Notes: a model not told the origin generated them from the sequence alone. A stretch of 64,000 nucleotides of DNA from Paraconiothyrium sp. Pb-2020 (GCA_022419385.1 JAJUBI010000002.1:4402001-4466000), one strand, 5' to 3'; shown: positions 44,539 to 56,934, numbered from the stretch's first letter. Translations and numbers: made by a program.

Positions 44539-46925
44539 CTGCGGGCAGGGTGCCCCTCCGAGCGGTAGGAGGGGCACAGACGCCAAGCACAGAGCAGCGC
44601 GACAGGTTGGTGGACGGTATGGCCGGGGAGAGGCTCTGGAGGGCTAAGCGCGCGCTCGAGGGACAGCCGCAGTGCCGGGACGGGTGCTTGCACGTGTGTG
44701 TGGAAGCTGTTGATAATGACTGATAAGAGGGCAGCTACGGTCGCTGTGGGTGGTCGCGCGCAGATGTTGTGAGGTAAGACTTTATGTAAAGGAAACGAGA
44801 CGTCCAGCGAAGGCGGGAGAACAGCGATTTCAAAGGGGCCGGCGCAGGGCTCTGCGTCACGGGCTAGCACATGGGACAGTTGCTGGCCCAGAGAACGCCT
44901 CCGACGAATTGCGCAGGCTGCGTGCGAATGGCAGGCGCGCGCGGTGCCCAGGACGTGCTGCCAGTGCCAATGCAACGTGATCCCCCCGCGAGAAAACTCT
45001 TCGCAGCCGTCGAGCGGGCGTCTGTTTGAGCACCGTGGCGGGGCTCCAGCAGTGGATGCGCCGAGGCGAGCTGCAGGCCCATCGCTGCGCTGCGCCGCTA
45101 ACGGGATCGCTTGCCCACGCGCGGTAAGGCGTGCAATCCTTGCAGCGGCGCCACAGAGCAGACGGTCGTGCATCTCCGGCATCTCCATGGATAGGGCCCC
45201 AGCGGAGCGCTGCCAGCGCCCGCCTGGAATGCTCTTAACGGCGCGACCGCCGCTGTGCGCGCGCTCGGAGTAGCAGATCTGAACTCCTCGCCCGCTGCGC
45301 GACTGCTGTCGACTTTCCGCACACGAAAGCGACGTCCTGGGTGCACCAAACCGCCGCCTGGCGCCCACGCGGTCCGAAGAAGCAATCCGACGGGCACCAG
45401 CGACGCCCCGGCGACACAGCGACCACGCGCCGTGAGACGCATGCATTGTGCCTCAGCGCCAGGAGGCCACTGGTCGTCTCGCGGTAAGGCTGACGCCTGC
45501 AGGGGCCCTCGAGTCCGATCTGATAACGCACGGCGTATAGGTATCCCTTCAGTCAAAGAGATGGACGTTGCACGTTTGCTGGGGATTTGAAGACATGCCC
45601 TGGTTGCGAGATCGGTGATACCCACTGCCAACGGTCTCGACCGCCGACCACCGCGACAGATGGCTGCACACCCAGACAACGCGCTCCAACGACAGCCTTG
45701 GCCTACCCGCCTCAGCATGGTCCTCCTCCTCGCCTCGAACAGGCAACCCGGGGGAGCCTCGGACGTGTTGGGAGCTGCAAGAATCAAGCCTTGCATTGTG
45801 GCAGACACGCAAGAGATGCCGCAATGCCGCCGGCAATCTCCACCGCCTGCCGGTAGACGAAGCAGCAGTCGACACGCGTTGGCTCCCATGTCACCTGCGC
45901 ACGCAGGAATCCGGCTCTGGGGCTGTAGCCGCCTGCAAAGCCGTCCCAGAATTGTTCGGTGAAAGGCTGGCGGACCCGCTGTTCCGACTTGTGCAGCGTG
46001 TGCACTTGATTAACTGCATAGGGATGGCTTCGCAGGTCACGTTGCTGTTCGAATTTATTCCGAGCCGCCAAGTTTTTGTAGCATCGTGAGTTGGTCTCTT
46101 GTTCGGCCCGACTGCGACCAGAGTTTACGGCGAGTCGTTTGACGCGCATGCTGATCGTAAAGCCGCGAGGCAAGTGCCCTGGTTTGTTGTTTGTGAACTC
46201 GTCCGTGGATAATGATGATGCTAATCGTCGTCAACTATGCGCCTGCTATGTTCACGATAATGTTGCGAACGCTGTCGACAAGTGTACTATGCCTGCAGCC
46301 GCAGATCTCCAGCTATGATCCAGAGGCTGCTCGCGACGTAATCGATTCAAAGAGACATTGGAGATGCTGTGAACACAAGAGAATATCAATTACATTACCC
46401 TGTTCCAACGCCCGTATTTCCTTGTTCCTTCTGTCTTCGTTTGCTCTTCACATTCGTGCTGTTGCCCAAGGCAGGAACGCGCCTTCCTCCACTCCACGAT
46501 AACGCGCGCAGCAGCATCCTCAATTTCATCACGTACGCAGCGCGCCGCATGCGACCCTCAACTAACACACCTTGGATTACGAGCATCGACATAGTCTCAC
46601 ATGACTTTCCTACTGTTTCCAGCAACATCGGATCCCGCACAAACAATAATCATCTGGTCAGCATCTAATCGCTACGCGTCAGCTTCGCGCTCAGCTTGTC
46701 TCTACGAAAACCTTCCCAGAAAACCTCTACTCCACCGAGATCGCTGCAGCTGACGGTATGCCATTGGCCTTATCGGAGATCGCGGGCCGGATGCTGAAGG
46801 GATCAGGTCATCCGCAACCGCCTCCGGGCAAAGGTCCTCCTTCCGACCCTCGTCTTTCGCTGGAGCGAGCGACCGGCTCTGTACATCTCACCACACCTGG
46901 ATCAGAGTGACTCGACTGTAGAGGC
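44539..46925. other. Long GC-rich divergent region between the bZIP and arrestin genes (2.4 kb)
   Basis: This spans the promoters and leaders of two divergent genes. Between 44.5 and 45.9 kb the sequence is strongly GC-rich, so long overlapping frames occur on both strands (up to 308 codons, Arg/Ala/Cys-rich, no domain). I read them as compositional artefacts. Long 5' leaders with upstream frames are common for fungal bZIP regulators, which may be the real content here. Confidence 0.45.
46758..46910 (+). other. In-frame upstream open frame of the arrestin gene
   Basis: A 50-codon frame starting MPLALSEIAGRMLKGSG and ending TTPGSE-TGA lies in the same frame as the arrestin and stops 15 bases before its ATG. 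Its composition looks coding. It is a regulatory upstream ORF, an N-terminal part separated by a read-through TGA, or an exon whose splice I have not resolved. Confidence 0.4.
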
Positions 46926-49598
46926 ATGGTGGGCAGCGGTCCTGGAGAATCCAGAGGCCATTCGAGCAACATAACGTCCTGGGCGAGGACGCGCCCGTTA
47001 TCAGACATCCGTGAACTTACTGAGCCGAGCCTTGCCGACACTATACCGCGAAGGCCTCCTCCTGAAAATCAACTCCCGCGTAGTGCATCGCGGAGTGAAT
47101 TGAGTCGGAAACCATCTATCGCATCGAGGCGGCCCAGTCTTGACATGCGGCTTGCAGAGAATAGGGAACCCGACCGGAAGACGAGCATGGACAGCAATGG
47201 CGTTAGATCAGCGCACCGAGGGCGGTCCTCTCAAAAAGCTGGAGACACTTCGTACGTCGAGCTAACTCTTAGTGACACTCCATGCGCGCTAATGTATGAC
47301 TACGGTAGAACACCATCGCCGGCAGATTTAAGCATTTCCAGCATATACAGCATTCCACTCGGTAGCATCCCGCCTCGATCATCTTCCAGAACAAGAGCAC
47401 GCAGTGCGTCGCGAAACCGGATACCTCCACCGAGCGCATCTCTCATACCTCACCGTGTTCCTCTACCGCCTCATAGCAATGTTCCTACGATACCTATGCC
47501 TCCACCTCGCGGTGCTAGTAACACAATACCTCGGTGCGGCCAATCACAGTCTCCTCTTCGTAATATTGCAACCCCTGTCGCACACGATACCTGCCGACGC
47601 CCACCATCTCGGACATTCATACGCGAACCGCTTTCCGCCGAGCTGCTCGAGTATCCTTCCCACCGACATCCACGCGTAGATCTAGGGCTAGATCTCTCAG
47701 CAAGTCTCTTCGTTGGAGGAGGCTCAATTGAAGGCACGGTACAGATCAATGTTGACGATGCCGATCGAATACGACATAAGAGGACATTAGCTATCGCACG
47801 CGTTTCCATTGACCTGCTTGGGCTCGAAGAAATGAGTGGAAACAGACGATCCGTATTTCTTAACTTGGCTACGGAACTCATTGATGAAGAAAACCCTCCA
47901 CCACAGAACATGGTAGATAGTCAACAACAAATAGCACTCGACGACCCGTTCTGGCATCTCATGCCCTCGACTACCAACCTGCCATTCTCTATGAGTCTGC
48001 CTCTCAACGTCGGCCCACCACCTTTTCAGTCCAAGAATGCCCGGATCCGATACGTTCTCTGTGTCTCATTACTCATCCGCGACCGAGGTAAACAATACAT
48101 TGTTAGGGTGTCGGAGGATGTTTCAGTGCTGTCTGTTTATGACCGTGAGTGATAGAACACTATGTTAGGATCTTGCTGAGATTGAGTCAGCTGAGAAGGC
48201 TCTCATGTCTCTCCCCAGTCCTCTCACGGCGTCCGATGAGTGGCTGAAACCTCGCGATGTCACCCTCGAGATCATTCGGCTGACAGCCGGTTTACACCGA
48301 CAAGTGTGGGTTAGCGGGACCAGCATATACGTCGATGTGCACATCGCGAACAATAGCCGGAAGACAATCAAGAAAATTGAGTTACATTTGGAGCGAGACA
48401 TTCTCTGCTACAAACATGTCTGTCACAAGATGGACGCGACTTGGAGGTGTCTTGCTGATTAGAAATAACACTAGGCAGCCGCATCTACTATGGAGAAGTC
48501 AGCAAGCCAGGCTCGTATATTTGACAGCAACGAAAAGTCTATCCTCAGCAAATCCATTATCAAACAAGGTGCGGGCGGATGGCATGGAGTTCCTGCCCAT
48601 AACTCTTACACGCGGACGTGCGACCTTGAGGTTCCGCGCGGACACGCTACCGTGAAGTGCGGTATGTGCAATGACCGTAGCCGCGAATATGGCAAGCAGT
48701 TGACCGGCAATAGGGAAGTATTTCGAAGTTCGTTACTTCCTTAATGTCATCGTGGGAACTTCTCATACGTGCGTTGCCCTGCATTGGCTTCACTGAAGAA
48801 GGCTAATGCAACGTAGAAAGCTCGTCACGGTGCAGCTGCCGATCGTGCTCATACACATGGTATGTTCACCAGCCCACTCTTTGAAAGCAAGCGCCTTTGT
48901 CATGTTGTGCTGTGAACTGACGCTTGCCACAGAACTCACTTGATGTTGTGCCCAACTCGGTGGCACAGGTTGCCGCGGCCATCGAAGAAAAGCGTACTGC
49001 ACACACCTATCAACGTGGTCATTCACCACCCTGCCTTGGTCGCCGTCCGTCCAGTTCTGTCCAGGGTCGTGCATTCGCTGCGCCGCGCATGCAGTCACTC
49101 GACCGCATGCGCGCCCAAGCCGAAGAGATTCAGGACCTGGGTAAGATCCTCGATCAGAGTCCCCGCAAATACAGCTTGCGCAGAGGAAACGCCCAGTTCG
49201 ACTACCACACGCCCCCGAGCAATAGAAAAGGCAAGATTCTAGGCGACGGCGACGTGGCAGACTTGCAAAGTCGCCTCAGAAAAGTCCGATCGAACGAGAC
49301 GCTTGGATCTAGAGCCAACGCCATGTTCAGGGCTAGTTCTACAAAATCGAGAAGAGGCAATCGCTCTGCGCTAGGCTTCCGGGAGGCGGAGGTACGAGAG
49401 GACATAGAGCTTAGAGGGCTGGGCCTTTCGAGGGAACCATCTTTCAAACAGCGTCTCGAGCGCAGTCGCGAGAGGCAGTATAGGTTTACGAAGAAGCGGA
49501 GTGTGGAGCGGTGGAAGGGCGTGGCTAATGCGGGGGTAGGATGGTTCAAGGGGAACGCAGGAGGGAGAGACGAGAGGGAACGCGACGAGTGGATCTAA
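46926..49598 (+). CDS. Alpha-arrestin (ART-like) domain protein
   Basis: Fungal alpha-arrestins are adaptors that bring Rsp5-type ubiquitin ligases to membrane transporters. Model: exons 46926-48144, 48191-48417, 48475-48661, 48714-48768, 48817-48859 and 48933-49598; introns of 46, 57, 52, 48 and 73 nt, all GT-AG and phase-consistent; 798 aa. A disordered Ser/Arg/Pro-rich N-terminus (about 1-250) precedes the arrestin N domain (DLGLDLSASLFVGGGSIEGT, then TLAIARVSIDLLGLEE). The arrestin C part runs across the small exons: VYDPEKALMSLPSPL, YKHAAASTMEKSAS, WHGVPAHNSY, YFEVRYFLNVIVGTSHT and KLVTVQLPIVLIHMNSL. The C-tail is basic and Ser/Arg-rich. I see no PPxY motif, so ligase binding may differ. 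The start is uncertain because an upstream in-frame coding-like stretch ends in TGA 15 bases before the ATG. Confidence 0.85.
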
Positions 49599-51650
49599 GA
49601 TCTTCTTCATCTGTCTGTTGGATACACCTGTGCATTTTCCGTGGCTCAGCGCTCTCGGGATTGAGATGAGCTTGAGTAGTTATTCTTACGATAGGCTGTA
49701 TTATGCGTGAATGAGTTTCATATGCTTCCATTTCATGTACTTCCAAATTGTTCCATTTTCCTCTGCTCTTGACTCGGGTCTTGCCAATGGCAAAGTCTAT
49801 GTGCCTTTGGTGGACGGGCCGATCATCCCTTCGTCTTACATGACCAGCGCAACCAAAATTTGAAGTTGCTTCACCCAAGACAATGATTCGATTATAGACC
49901 AAAAGTAAAAGCCCTCCACAGCAACCGCTTCGACCTGCTCGATTGTGCCTTCTGTATTGGGAATGTGCCTGAAGGCGACAGAGAAAGTAGCCATAGCCGG
50001 ATGTGGGAGGGGGACTCCGTGAACAGCCCGACTTTGTTGATTGATCGCATGTAGTCTGGCTGCCTAACTACGTGCAAACTCTGATGTGGAAGTGTCCATG
50101 AGTTGCTTTGGTAGTAGATGGCGGAGGCTGATATCGCGATTTCGGGTGCGAGGAGGTGGTGGTGGAGGTCACAATATGTGTTAGGCTTCTGAGTGTGGTT
50201 CCCTGCGCTATGTTTACGACGATGAAGTGTTGTTTTTTAGATAACGATGGAGTTTGAGGAGATGGATTGGCTATTGGGAAGATTGTGCTCGAGTTGGCGT
50301 CGCTTGTTCTCTGTGGGCGAGGTATGGCGTCCGCGCGCGATGGCAGCCGTCAGCGGTGTGTGGAAGCAACGACGCGTCGTTACGAAGCTAGAGACAGCCA
50401 TGGATTCGAGGGTCTATCTCGGTAGGGGATTGGTGCTTCCTCGGATGAATGTCCTCAACAAGCTCCAGGCGATGCAAATCGCTCGGCTGGAATCGGGGCG
50501 ATTAGACTGGTCTCTCTTCTCGATCTAGCTTGCTTGTGAATATCATGAGATTCACGGCGTTACGAAAGACCAGCTTTTCACATCAGTGGCACGAAGTTTG
50601 TACATAGAGCTTGTTTCCGGCTCGAAGTTGGTGTAGCGCTTATGGAAAGAGCGGGAGGCCCTTTGGACTGCCTTTTCCACCGTCGCACCATCGAAGACAC
50701 TTGGGGAGGTGCTCTTTATGAGGGAAAGGTCGGTGGGGTGGCTCATTCGTGCCAGTCCTTAGAGGCGGGCGGTCTCATCCTCCAGCTTGGATGTGATGAT
50801 CGCTGTGATTATGTGTTTGTAATACTCAAGCGGTGACAGTGACAACAGGAATAACCATGATCTCGATCTAACAGTACAAGATACGTTCAGCAGAGATCTA
50901 CATATATCACAAAATAGTCCGGCGGGTCTTTCAGGCCGAGTGAATGCGTGGTCAACGCACCCAGAAGCAGTGACCACGGTGCCTATGTATGATGGCAAAG
51001 CAGCGCGAGTGCCACAGCTGCTGCCAGCTCTCAAATCGAGCAAACTGTAGTCTATCGTTATGTACTGTTCGCAAGTAACGCTGTTGTTACCCTGGGTGAC
51101 GGCGCCTTTCGACGCGTCACGCAATATCAAACTCTGTCTTCACTTCACTTGTTGTCTTCACCTCCACGGTGGTCTGTGCGGAGCAAACAGCGCCCGCGTC
51201 TGCCTACTATAAAAGACTTCCGTCGCCGCCCTCTCTCACTTTTTCTCTCCAGCCAAAACCTCACTTTCTCGTCGAGCCAGCTGCCAACGCGGCCCTCCCG
51301 AGATCGTAGGTACGGCTCCGTACGCGAAACGATAGCAGCACAGAAAACGCCCTTTTTCCCTTTCCTGGCGATTTATAAAAAGGATCGGGTGGAAACACTT
51401 GCCTCAGTTGCTGGGCTTTCATGCCCAACGCACCACCCAGGTAGCCGGAATCCTCTGCGTACAATGCGTGCGCATGATCTGCTTCGCAGCCTTACCGGTC
51501 AGGTTTGAGAAATCCAGCTATCTGGCTTTTGCGCACATCGGGAGAACGAACGCGGTATGGTATCGAGATCTGTGTCTCAACCGCCTGCAGGACTGTTATC
51601 GGAGAGATCGTGCTCCTTCAACAAGTCAATCACTCATGTGAACTGCGGGT
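49599..51650. other. Intergenic, mostly featureless, with a TATA/CT-rich promoter-like stretch
   Basis: No gene is supported here. At about 51207-51275 there is ACTATAAAAG followed by a long CT-rich run, the usual layout of a strong fungal promoter on the plus strand. It could drive the small gene at 51.65 kb through a long or spliced leader. Confidence 0.4.
51208..51216 (+). promoter_or_regulatory. TATA box followed by CT-rich tract (plus strand)
   Basis: TATAAAAG at about 51209 is followed by a pyrimidine-rich run to about 51275. Together they look like a core promoter and start-site region. The assigned target is the small gene at 51651, which is inference. Confidence 0.4.
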
Positions 51651-51911
51651 ATGGAGGGCCTTAGTCAAGAGGACAGGCCAGAAACGTTCCGACTGAGGGC
51701 CACGGCGGTGGTCGCTGCTCTATGGCCTTATGGTTTCGTAAGTTTCTCTCACCCTTTGATCTCACGACGCGACTAACCTTTCTCACAGCGGAGCTTCCCC
51801 GGTGCGAGCATGTCCCTCCGAACAAATTTGACCCTTCCTTCCAAACCTGGTACAAGAAGAGTCTCCCGCCAAGGCTCGGTCGACGACGTGATCGCTTCAG
51901 CAGGCAATTGA
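51651..51911 (+). CDS. Small two-exon protein (69 aa), function unknown
   Basis: Model: exon 1 51651-51737, intron 51738-51788, exon 2 51789-51911. The intron is textbook: GTAAGT donor, GACTAAC branch site, TCTCACAG acceptor, 51 nt, phase 0. Joined, the protein starts MEGLSQEDRPETFRLRATAV, continues ALWPYGFRSFPGASMSLRTN and ends in a polar Arg/Ser-rich part (VSRQGSVDDVIASAGN). An in-frame stop lies just upstream of the ATG. The reading frame has balanced composition on both sides of the intron, unlike surrounding chance frames. I do not recognise a family. A spliced non-coding transcript or a longer gene with more 5' exons is the alternative. Confidence 0.45.
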
Positions 51912-52951
51912 ACACATCTGTGGACATTTTCGGATGCTGATCATGACCGTCGAAAACCACCAGAATGCGGAAGCACGCGAGGGAGTCGGCCCATTCCTGG
52001 TACGCTGGGGTGGGATAAAACGACAGTGTCCGGCAAGTCTTCGCTGAGGGTAAGGTCTTCGGGCCCGAACTCGCGTCGATGTCAACGGCACGGGACGCCT
52101 TGAAAAAGGCCTGTTCGGTACTCTTTTTCCCATTGGAGTTGAATCTAATCGTACCGTTCTTCAGTGTCGGCTCTTGTTAGTACGGCTGCATCCGGGCGAG
52201 AGGGGCCAACAAAGCTGACGTGGTGGAGAGTTGGTGCGTGCAACTGATGCATTACTGTTTTTCATTGAGTCGTCTGCCGATGGTGGCGCTTGAGGAAGAG
52301 CTGGAATGAGTATTTGGCGCAGTTTCTATGTCTTGCGCGGTCCCAGGCGTCTTAAAAGCAAGTTGACACAAACACATGTGTCTGGGTGCTCAAACCCTTA
52401 CAACACCATTCCATGTGCGCTTTATTACTGCTGGCAGGACCACCCGTATTCTCCACGACCAATAGAATATCTCATACAAGGCAGGTGTTCTGCTTCGCTA
52501 CTGCTTTCGAACGGGTGAGTTTGGTACCAACCTTGCTGCATTTTCTGCAACATGATGACCTTTGCTAACTGAGAAGGATAGCCAAATGTAGGCTTGTGTT
52601 GATGTGGTTCTTACCAGCGAATTGTCATCGAGTACACTTTAATCATGTTATCTTTGCCACCAAAGTTTCAGCGATCACTGATCTTGTCGCATTATTTCAG
52701 ACTCTACCCGAAATATGATAACGGCCGTTCCTGTCGCGCGGCCACGGAAGGTGACCTTGCGATGTAATACCAATAAGTAGTGACGGTTAACCGAAAATAA
52801 ATCGCATCAAAATCCAAAGGCCCACACAAGCTTTTACCCATGGTATCATCCATGTTAACTCCCAGCAGAAGTCTTCCCCATTGTCCAACCTTTTGTTGGA
52901 TCTTTTTCAGTGCCACGTCACCCTCTCGAGTTCCCTTCTCAAATCCCAATA
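51912..52951. other. Intergenic with one intron-like element
   Basis: About 1 kb. No gene is secure. On the plus strand 52515-52581 looks like an intron (GTGAGT, TTGCTAAC, GATAG). It would join an ATG frame at 52413 to a 6-codon tail, giving only about 40 residues, so it may mark a non-coding transcript or part of an unresolved gene. Confidence 0.4.
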
Positions 52952-55363
52952 TCATAGGTCCATAGACACCCCTTCAACATCTCTAATTACCTCCCCCAGC
53001 TTTCTCGTCTCTAGCTGCCCCTCGGCACTGATAATCGGCACTGGATATGAACATCTCGTGCTCTCTTCGATCATGCGTTGGTCTTCTTTAGTGACGGGTT
53101 TCAAAACCAGAAACCTTTGCACCCATTGCAGATCATCCGGTCGCATGCTCTTCTGCAGCCCTAGCGCGCAAATCTTCGCAATGTATACGTTCTTGCTCTG
53201 CTGCTTAAGGCCCTGGAGGGCGAGAAGGAGCGAAGATAGTGCATCGCCTGGGGATTGGAATGCTGTGGGAGCGGTGGCATCGTAGAGGGAGTTGAGTGCG
53301 TTGGTGCCCAGTACTAGGAGGAAGTGGATCACCCATGCATCATAGGTCTCGTAGCTATGCCGGAGATAGTAGATGCGGAGGAGGGTCTCGAACATGACTT
53401 GTGAGTAGCGCACAATGCCTTGAGGCGTTTCGTCTAGTGCTGTCGGCGCCGTGGCTGCCGTCGATGCTGTATTGACAACCAACGGTTGGAATAAGCGCAT
53501 GATCCAGTAGTAGTATTGCATACTGATTTCGTCAGAGTCTGTGACGAGATGCTCTGGTTGTACTCACTGAAGATCAAAGTGGATGGGGAAGACCAGAATC
53601 TTCGGATCGAATAACTCGGTGACTCTGGAAAACCATTCGTCCAATTTCTTTTTCAAGCGAAATGCGTCTGCTAAAGATTGCTTCTCCACGGGCGAAGAAT
53701 CTGCCATCTCGCCAAGAGTACGGTACAGTTGGGCTTCCAGGTACATCTTCTGGTCCATGCGTAGGGATGTCAGCTGTTCCGAGAGCGGATACTGCACCAT
53801 TACATCAGTAGCGTAGAAGCCTGGCTCTCTCCTGGGATCTGGCAGGGCGACCGCAGGCGGCTTCTGGATCGTCAATGGGCGAGAGTAGGTGAGGCAGACC
53901 GCAGCTTGTCGCGACCCTTAGGAGACAAATTTCAGTCCTGCGCTATAGGTAAAGGAGTTCGGGGATTCAATATGGCTTCACTTACAGACAGCCCAAGCGG
54001 TAATTGTACGAGCGCGGTAGCATCTGTCCGAGGTGCCGGCGACGACTGGACCAAAAAGGTCAAGGGCTTTGGCCATCTCACAGGCCTGGTCCAAATATTT
54101 GATAGCGATGAAGTCATTGGCATTGAGGTTGTACATTATATTCATTACCAAGGCGGCTTGGACGGTTGTCAATTGACTGTTCTGGGGCTCTTCTAAGTCC
54201 CACAAACGCCTACACTCACTCAGGAAGTTGTAGGCAATATTGTCTGGATTCCACAGCATCCAACGATCCTCCAGATCGAGGCAACTTTGCTGTGGATTTC
54301 AGTAAGATCCTGGCTCTTAGTGACGCACTTGACTCACACATCCGGCAGCTAGCACAGCGTTGACAAGGAGCTTTGATGCAAAACGGGTTTCACCACTAAT
54401 CATGTCTTCAAAGAAAAGGTCTTTATGGAATACCGGAGATAGTACTGAAGGTGTGAGGAAGTAGGAACCTAGGTACTTTCGCAGGATTCGATTGTCTGAA
54501 CTGACTGACGTCCACTTCGAAACGTCAATCTTGTCGAGCATAGGGTCGGCCATTGCCGCCGCCTGAAACGGCTTGTCGTATGCGTCCTGAGAGAATGTAA
54601 TTGGGTACCTGCGATGTGCGCCATTCATACCGTCTATACCGTCCATACCGTTCATACCATCTATACCGTCCATCGCTTTCTCGAGCCTTGCAGTACTCGG
54701 GGGCGTTTGAGGGAAAGTGGCTTCATATACGAAAGAATCGAGATATGGGTTACCCTCGAATAGTAAGTGCAACGGCATGCTCTTGGCATAGGGAAAATCG
54801 TAACGTCTTCCGGTCTCAGGAACGACGGAAAGTTGTAATAGCAGGTCTGCTCCGGTGAAGTTGTTCAGCAGATGGTCCATGTGTCTTCCAGCTCGAACGT
54901 GCTCGAGCATACTGACGGCACGATCTCTAGGTGCCGTTTTGAGCATTCCGAGAAATTTCTCAAAGGTCGTGACGCGACGCTTGAGGTCTTCCAGTTGCTC
55001 TTGCAATTCATGCTTGGACAGGCCGAGCTCTAGTTCTGGGTAACGGCATAAAGTTGACTTCCTGGTGCATTCTCCGCAGATGGGGTGCCCGCTATCGCAC
55101 TGTGTTACATTAGCCTCATACGAGAAGAGCGCCTGCAACGGGAGTATTCGCCGTATCACCTTTGTTTTGCGGTCGCGACACGGCAAACAAGCCGTCTGCC
55201 TGGGCCTTTTTCTGGGGCGCGGGTCCTCTGAAGCTAATTGTCGTTGGGATGGCTCAACGGCTGGAAGAAGGGCCCGCAGATTCCGGAACGCGCTGGAAGA
55301 CATTGAGGTTTCGAGAGCTAGAGCTGATGGCCATGTAGGCGGAGACGGATGGATTGTACTCAT
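52952..55363 (-). CDS. Zn2Cys6 transcription factor with fungal-specific MHR domain (A)
   Basis: Model: exons 55160-55363, 54338-55099, 53986-54289, 53568-53916 and 52952-53522; introns 55100-55159, 54290-54337, 53917-53985 and 53523-53567; 729 aa. The binuclear zinc cluster is split by the first intron and restored on splicing: C59, C62, C69, C76, C79 and C86 with spacing C-x2-C-x6-C-x6-C-x2-C-x6-C. A coiled coil follows (about 98-120). A low-complexity Asp/Gly/Ile/Met/Asn repeat lies near residue 240. The middle homology region covers roughly 310-560 and a helical C-terminal part ends VIRDVEGVSMDL. The acceptor of the third intron was chosen as CTCCTAAG because the nearer AGs lead to stops. 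Regulated genes are unknown. Confidence 0.83.
54625..54680 (-). repeat. In-frame short tandem repeat within Zn2Cys6 factor A
   Basis: A 9-base degenerate unit (plus strand ATACCGTC/TATACCGTCC-like) repeats about six times. On the coding strand it gives alternating Met/Ile-Asp/Asn-Gly triplets (DGIDGMNGMDGIDGMNG). The length is a multiple of three and keeps the frame, so copy-number change would be tolerated. Confidence 0.7.
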
Positions 55364-56934
55364 GGGGCGCGGGCCTGCCCGCCGCGGCGAATAGGATATG
55401 CAGAAGCAGGTGCGCTAGCCGAAAGAGTCCCCGCGGCCTTTGTTAGGTTCTACCTTGGCGATGGTTGTCTTCCGCAAAAAGCAAAGCATGTAGCTAACGA
55501 TCATGAGCCCCACCTTGCACCTTCAATTTCCCACTGGAGCCAATGTGCAGCACCGGCCCGGGCCTCACCTTGCAGATTGAAGCACCTCGTATTGGGCGTA
55601 TCAATAATAACAAAAGCGCCGTCCCTGACATGACGTCCGGATGACGGCCGCATGACGAAAATTGCAAACATCCGAAGAGTTGTACAATGTGGCTTGCTGG
55701 ACTTCGTCCTTCCACGAGGGATCCTTCCAGGGAAGCAGTGCCATCCTAGCCAAGATGGGTACTTCCTCAGAGTTCCATGCATGATTGTTGATCATATTGG
55801 CCACTAAAAGGATACCTTGGACTGGGAGAAGAATTGGTACGACAGCACTTGAAAATCCCATACACATCAAGATGGTCTAAGTGACTGCTTGTTTTGAAAG
55901 TGCGGGCTAAACAGCAGATCAAAGATCAACACCCCTCTTCTTCACGTCATAAATGCACTAACGAGCATTTCTGGCGACCTTGATCAGCACTTGCGTTGAT
56001 ATCGAGTGTTGATCTCTTCTGGCTGTAGCGTGAACGCGCGTCGGGTGTTGGTAGGGACCGACTGGGAGACGTTGCCGGACAGAACTGAAGTAAAGAGAGA
56101 ATTCGGGACGATTCCCGGTAAGAATTAGCCTCCCAGGTTGTGGGCTCGAGGCGGTGTCTCGTTGGATGGACGGACTATCTGCTGTGAGGTTGTGCTCTTG
56201 TACCACGTTTGTATACGAGTAGTCATCCGATGTACCCCACCGCGCCCACGTGTGATAGGCTTCCCGGATGTCAATGGCCGACCTTGGCGTGAGGCTGATC
56301 ACTGCTGTGCCGAAATGAAAATCGAAAGATAGGCATAAGCCACAGCCTACAGACTAGTGTATCGGTTGTGTCACGGAAATCTTGTACCACTCCTGGTTTG
56401 AATCGACCATTTGTTTTGGGACCTGACACTCAGAAAAGACATGGCGATTACGCGCGATTTTTCTAGAAGTGGCACCGCTTGATCATATGGCAGGTGGTAG
56501 TTTTGGAGACATGAACAGACGCCAAAGATATATCGTGTTTGTCTGCGAACTTTTCATATGGATAGAATTGTTCATTTTAGGGGTAGTGTGGAGTTCTTGG
56601 CATTAGGTTCTCGAACGTGCCTTTTGGTCGGACAAATGCGGGGAAGTGTGTGTGCAGGAGTCAGAGCGGAGCAGAGAAGAGGGCTTTATAGACAGAGGAA
56701 GGCCGAACAGAGATGGAACGACGAAGGTACCAGGAGCCGACAATACTCTCTGTTTTTGGACAAGGGAGCTGCTCATCATCGACAGATACGACGTAGTTTA
56801 ACGGCTGGGATACTTGCGTAGCACTTTGTGAGCTCATGTGTATAAATGTACACGCAGCAGTTTGCTGTTTAGCTCTCCCGCATCAGTGCAACGGAATCCG
56901 CTGTTAATCGCGTTCAGGGAGATGTCCACAATCC
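55364..56934. other. Intergenic, about 1.6 kb
   Basis: Promoter of Zn2Cys6 factor A and the 3' flank of the tRNA phosphotransferase gene. Short frames of up to about 115 codons have no family resemblance. I cannot support a gene. Confidence 0.45.

Noticed and set aside
44520..45889. Long minus-strand frames (308 and 263 codons) upstream of the bZIP gene
   Set aside because: They lie in a GC-rich stretch where all frames are open. Arg/Ala/Cys-rich products, no motif and mutual overlap argue against genes.
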